Origin: CAVPPA01 sp050730755 | GTDB lineage: Bacteria; Patescibacteriota; Saccharimonadia; Saccharimonadales; UBA4665 | Assembly (NCBI GenBank): GCA_050730755.1 | Contig: JBOHNR010000008.1 | Span: forward strand, 85,265-149,264 | Length of the DNA stretch: 64,000 nucleotides | Direction of reading: 5' to 3' | The notes under the pieces: model-generated | Told to the model about the DNA's origin: nothing | Database searches by the model: none | What the model saw: the letters and a program-made list of their open reading frames with translations, nothing else | Made by a program: the position numbers and the translations under genes | In this document: one piece after another, positions 60,756 through 64,000 of the stretch | Layout: each line of letters opens with the position of its first letter | How positions within the stretch are numbered: the first letter of the stretch is position 1

Positions 60756-63371
60756 ATGTCGATACTCAATAACTTTAAAGGTACTACTAAACATGACGAC
60801 GGTGGCGTGGTGTTATTGCTACAAGTGCCTAGAACTAATGACAACAAAGAGTTAGCAGCTGAGCAAATGTTTGCCAGCCTTTACGGGCTTTTGATAATTC
60901 CTACCCAAAAATTTTTGTCGCCTCAAATACGCGAGCGTCTTAGCTTTGAAATAGCCGCTCTTGAAAAGCGAATCGGTTTTTATGTCTGGGTACCAAACTA
61001 TCTAAAAAGTTATGTCGAGGAACAAGTCTATGCCCAATATCCATCGGTTCAAATATCCGAGGTACCTGATTATTCTTTGACCCCAGATGTTCAATTTATG
61101 ACGACCCTGACGACTGAACTAAAACTAATTGCTCCCGAGGCCTTGCCGATCAAGACCTTCCAAAGTTTTGAGGTTGACCCGCTAGCGGCTATTACCGCTA
61201 CCTTAACTCAGTTTACCGAAGAAGAAGAGGCCTGGATCCAACTTATTATTCGACCGGCGCCTGAAAATTGGCATAAAAAAAGTGAGCGCTATATAGCTGG
61301 TATTAAACATAGCGGAGGTAGCCGGACAGGCACCAGTATGTCAGGACTTTTAGAAGTACTCTGGGCGCCACCAGACTTTAAAGAAACGTCTTCTGGTAGT
61401 TCGGTTGCCGAGTACGATCAAGTCCGAGCCTCAGGCGCTGAAGCCAAAAGCCAAAAACTAGCCTTTGAAGTGGCTGTACGTATTGTTTACCGGGGTAATG
61501 TGCCGCTACCGCAAGCTAGACTGCAGATGCAATCAATCATTGCCAGCTATAAGCAGTTTAATATGACTTATTTAAATGGTTTTGAATCTAATAGGGTCTT
61601 AAACGATCCCTTTATTTTAGGTTCATACCGGGCTCGTACCTTTAATCACAGAGGGTTGCTATTAAATATCGAAGAAATGGCGACCATGTATCATTTGCCT
61701 CACACCAACGTTGAAACGCCTTATATTTTGTGGGCTAGTGCTCAGACCGGTGAACCACCGGCTAATTTACCAATTATTACGGCTGTTTATCGTGAAGACT
61801 TAAGTCCGGTCGCCAACACTAACTTCCGAGGCCATAATACGATGTTTGGTATGCCTAGGAGCGATCGTAGCCGGCATCTTTACATTATTGGTCAAACTGG
61901 TGTTGGTAAGTCTGGTTTGCTGGAACTTTTAACTATTTCAGACATTTACAGCCCCTACGGTTTTGCTGTCATTGATCCGCACGGTGACTACGCCCTGAAC
62001 GTCTTAAAGCGTATCCCGCGTGAGCGAGCCAAAGACGTCATTTACTTTAATCCGGCTGATACTGAATTTCCAATTGCCTTTAATCCAATGGAAGTACTTG
62101 ATCCAAAATTAAAAACACATACCGTTTCTGAACTCATTGGTGTCTTGAAACGAATGTTCGAATCTTGGGGGCCACGGCTTGAATACATTTTGCGCTATTG
62201 TTTGCTCGCTTTACTTGATTACCCAAGTGCAACGATGCTCGACATTACACGCATCCTGACCGATAAGAAATTTCGGATGGAAGTTCTTAAGTATGTTGAT
62301 GACCCTGTCGTTAAATCTTTCTGGACAATTGAATTCGCCAGTTGGAATGATCGTTTTGCAGCTGAGGCAGTCGCACCGGTTCTGAATAAAGTCGGTGCTT
62401 TTACGGCTAACCCGCTCGTTCGGAATATTATTGGTCAACCCAAAAGCAGCTTTAACATCCGCCAAATTATAGACCAGCGCAAAATTTTAATAGTCAATCT
62501 TAGCCATGGTTTAGTTGGAGAGGATAACGCTAGCTTGCTAGGTTCCTTAATGGTCACGAAAATTCAACTGGCAGCTATGAGTCGGGCTGACATTCCAGCC
62601 GAAAAGAGAGTTCCATTTTATCTTTATGTTGACGAATTCCAGAATTTTGCTACTGATAGTTTCGCTGCTATTTTAAGTGAGGCTCGTAAATATGGCCTCA
62701 GCCTAACCGTTGCTAACCAGTATATTGCTCAAATGCCGATTGAGATTAAAGATGCCGTTTTTGGTAACGTCGGTTCGATTACCGCCTTCCGGATGAGCGC
62801 TGACGACGCTCGGACCATGCAGCGTTACTTTGAGCCGAAATTTACAGAGTACGATCTAGTACATATGCATAACCGTCATATTGTTATCAGCATGACTATT
62901 GAGGGCGAAAAGGTACCAGCCTTCTCAGCTGTGACGCTTAATTTACCTGAGCAAAAGGCTGATGAGACAGATGTAATTATTGAAAATTCCAGAAGTCTCT
63001 ATGCTTCTAGCCGAGAATATGTTGCGCGGTTTGTTAACGAACGCTATTTATTAGATAAAGCTTTGCCGCCAGCAGCCGGATTAACTAATCATGCAGTGTC
63101 ACCATCCCAACCAATCATTCAGCCCCAGCTTAATCCAGTATCTCAAGTTGTTGAGTCAGAGAAAGCTGCGCCCAAAGAGGCTACTGTTTATTCTTCGCCT
63201 GAGAATATTAATCTGACATCGCCAACTGCTTCTGGTGTTGAGCAGCCTAAACCGAAGCGTCATCGCTCTCGGCATCGCCGTCGGAACTCTTCAGCTGCCG
63301 TAGCCAGTCAAAAGAGCGATGGTGAATTGCATGAACTTTCTTCAGGAGGTACGGTTGACTTTAAAGAATAG
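60756..63371 (+). CDS. TraG/VirB4-like type IV secretion-type ATPase
   Basis: Start at MSILNNFKGTTKHDDGG (871 residues); a TTG five codons earlier is possible. The N-terminal ~340 residues are alpha/beta, unlike classic VirB4. The ATPase core has Walker A GQTGVGKS at about 379-386, VIDPHGDYA and Walker B YLYVDEFQNFATD near 626, then RKYGLSLTVANQYIAQM, as in DUF87/TraD-type DNA or protein pumps. The tail is Pro-rich and ends in a very basic patch (KPKRHRSRHRRRNSS). It may drive DNA uptake, conjugation-like transfer or pilus work at the membrane. Confidence 0.85.
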   Translation: MSILNNFKGTTKHDDGGVVLLLQVPRTNDNKELAAEQMFASLYGLLIIPTQKFLSPQIRERLSFEIAALEKRIGFYVWVPNYLKSYVEEQVYAQYPSVQISEVPDYSLTPDVQFMTTLTTELKLIAPEALPIKTFQSFEVDPLAAITATLTQFTEEEEAWIQLIIRPAPENWHKKSERYIAGIKHSGGSRTGTSMSGLLEVLWAPPDFKETSSGSSVAEYDQVRASGAEAKSQKLAFEVAVRIVYRGNVPLPQARLQMQSIIASYKQFNMTYLNGFESNRVLNDPFILGSYRARTFNHRGLLLNIEEMATMYHLPHTNVETPYILWASAQTGEPPANLPIITAVYREDLSPVANTNFRGHNTMFGMPRSDRSRHLYIIGQTGVGKSGLLELLTISDIYSPYGFAVIDPHGDYALNVLKRIPRERAKDVIYFNPADTEFPIAFNPMEVLDPKLKTHTVSELIGVLKRMFESWGPRLEYILRYCLLALLDYPSATMLDITRILTDKKFRMEVLKYVDDPVVKSFWTIEFASWNDRFAAEAVAPVLNKVGAFTANPLVRNIIGQPKSSFNIRQIIDQRKILIVNLSHGLVGEDNASLLGSLMVTKIQLAAMSRADIPAEKRVPFYLYVDEFQNFATDSFAAILSEARKYGLSLTVANQYIAQMPIEIKDAVFGNVGSITAFRMSADDARTMQRYFEPKFTEYDLVHMHNRHIVISMTIEGEKVPAFSAVTLNLPEQKADETDVIIENSRSLYASSREYVARFVNERYLLDKALPPAAGLTNHAVSPSQPIIQPQLNPVSQVVESEKAAPKEATVYSSPENINLTSPTASGVEQPKPKRHRSRHRRRNSSAAVASQKSDGELHELSSGGTVDFKE

Positions 63372-63466
63372 GCGTCAGATTGGACACACTATGCCGCGGG
63401 GTGTTATCGCAGCCTTGACTGATTTATACTGACAAACAGCAATAAATCTTATTAAGTAATTACTAC

Positions 63467-64000
63467 ATGAATCCATCGCAGCCAAACAAAAAGAAAAGAA
63501 CGACTACCCTAACTAGTACCGCCTCTCTGTTGATTGTATTTACGATCGGTAGCCAGGTACTGGGTTTGCTGCGGACCAAGTTGGTCAATGCTAACTTTTC
63601 AGCACTTGGCCCACACAGTACAGATGCTTACTTTGCAGCTTTTAATATACCCGATTTCTTCTTCTTTACAGTTGCAGCTGGGGCGCTGGGTGTCGCTTTT
63701 ATGCCAGTTCTGGCTGATCGCCTGCACAAGGGCGATCGACAAGGCATGTGGGAACTATCTTCTAGCTTGTTGAATCTTTTGGCAGTCATTATGACTGTGG
63801 TTGGGGTCGTTATTTTTATCTTTGCCAAGCCTCTAGTTCAGTATGTCGTAGCGCCCAACATGTCGTCTCAGCAACTTGGCACTACGGTTGAGATTATGCG
63901 TTTCTTGGCTTTCAATCCCTTGATCTTCACGGTCACCGGAATTTTGACTAGTATGCAGCAAACAGTCGGTCGCTTTTTCTTTTATGCCTTAGCGCCGCTT
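63467..64000 (+). CDS. murJ: Lipid II flippase MurJ (5' part, runs off the window)
   Basis: ATG 63467 opens a frame of 178 codons that reaches the window end without a stop. After a basic leader (MNPSQPNKKKRTTT) come helices with IVFTIGSQVLGLLRTKLV, STDAYFAAFNIPDFFFF and GALGVAFMPVLADRL. These are the conserved first blocks of MviN/MurJ, which moves lipid II to the outer face of the membrane. About two thirds of the protein lies beyond the window. Confidence 0.92.
   Translation, partial: MNPSQPNKKKRTTTLTSTASLLIVFTIGSQVLGLLRTKLVNANFSALGPHSTDAYFAAFNIPDFFFFTVAAGALGVAFMPVLADRLHKGDRQGMWELSSSLLNLLAVIMTVVGVVIFIFAKPLVQYVVAPNMSSQQLGTTVEIMRFLAFNPLIFTVTGILTSMQQTVGRFFFYALAPL

Noticed and set aside
1..64000. 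CRISPR array, insertion sequence, transposase, integrase or rRNA
   Set aside because: I saw no regularly spaced repeats, cas-like proteins, transposase or recombinase motifs, and no rRNA sequence anywhere in the window.

Overview
The window looks like chromosomal sequence of a small-genome Patescibacteria (CPR) bacterium, most probably a Saccharibacteria (TM7) relative. This is inferred from compact operons, TGA used as a normal stop, moderate-to-low GC, a Gram-positive-like envelope gene set, an archaeal-type AspRS, and a tilS / ftsH / TraG-like ATPase / murJ run. No rRNA is present and taxonomy was not tested by any search.

Positions 1-30.7 kb are a large surface-glycan locus. It holds a Wzm/Wzt ABC exporter with a methyltransferase and several glycosyltransferases (2.7-8.8 kb), a secreted lysozyme-like repeat protein with an anchored partner (9.7-12.7 kb), and a complete UDP-L-FucNAc pathway (fnlA-fnlB-fnlC) followed by a WbuB-like transferase (14.8-19.6 kb). 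Further on are dTDP-sugar genes (rmlA, rmlB, a FdtA/WxcM-type cupin), a polyprenyl-phosphate glycosyltransferase with a DUF2304 partner, a PIG-V-like mannosyltransferase, glmS, a polyprenyl glycosylphosphotransferase and an O-antigen-ligase-like protein. Together they could make precursors, assemble a lipid-linked glycan, export it and join it to the surface.

Positions 30.7-38.4 kb hold a LexA-type HTH protein, envelope proteins, a cobalamin-riboswitch-like leader with an attenuator in front of an unknown Cys-rich protein, a DsbA-like oxidoreductase, a CBS membrane protein and AspRS. Positions 38.4-42 kb look like a decayed mobile element: a replication-relaxation-type winged-helix protein, strong hairpins and a run of tiny membrane proteins that start with GTG or TTG behind Shine-Dalgarno sequences. 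Positions 42-51 kb return to housekeeping: a Sua5/YrdC protein, a MurC-like ligase, two ABC transporters around dus, a tRNA(CAT) and a FtsL/DivIC-like protein.

Positions 51.6-57.7 kb, between initiator tRNA-fMet and a tRNA(CAT), are a toxin-antitoxin island. It holds a class II Fic protein, a PIN/ribbon-helix-helix pair, a RelB/YafQ-like pair, a serine hydrolase, an isolated 31-codon gene with a consensus promoter and terminator, and a PIN/excisionase-type HTH pair. The first three toxin modules are separated by repeated copies of the 3' end of the tRNA-fMet gene. This tRNA-primed, serially built toxin array is the most striking structure in the window. The window ends with tilS, ftsH, a TraG/VirB4-like ATPase and the start of murJ.

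A recurring feature is a -10 hexamer 6-10 bases before the start codon, which implies leaderless or nearly leaderless mRNAs for many genes on both strands.
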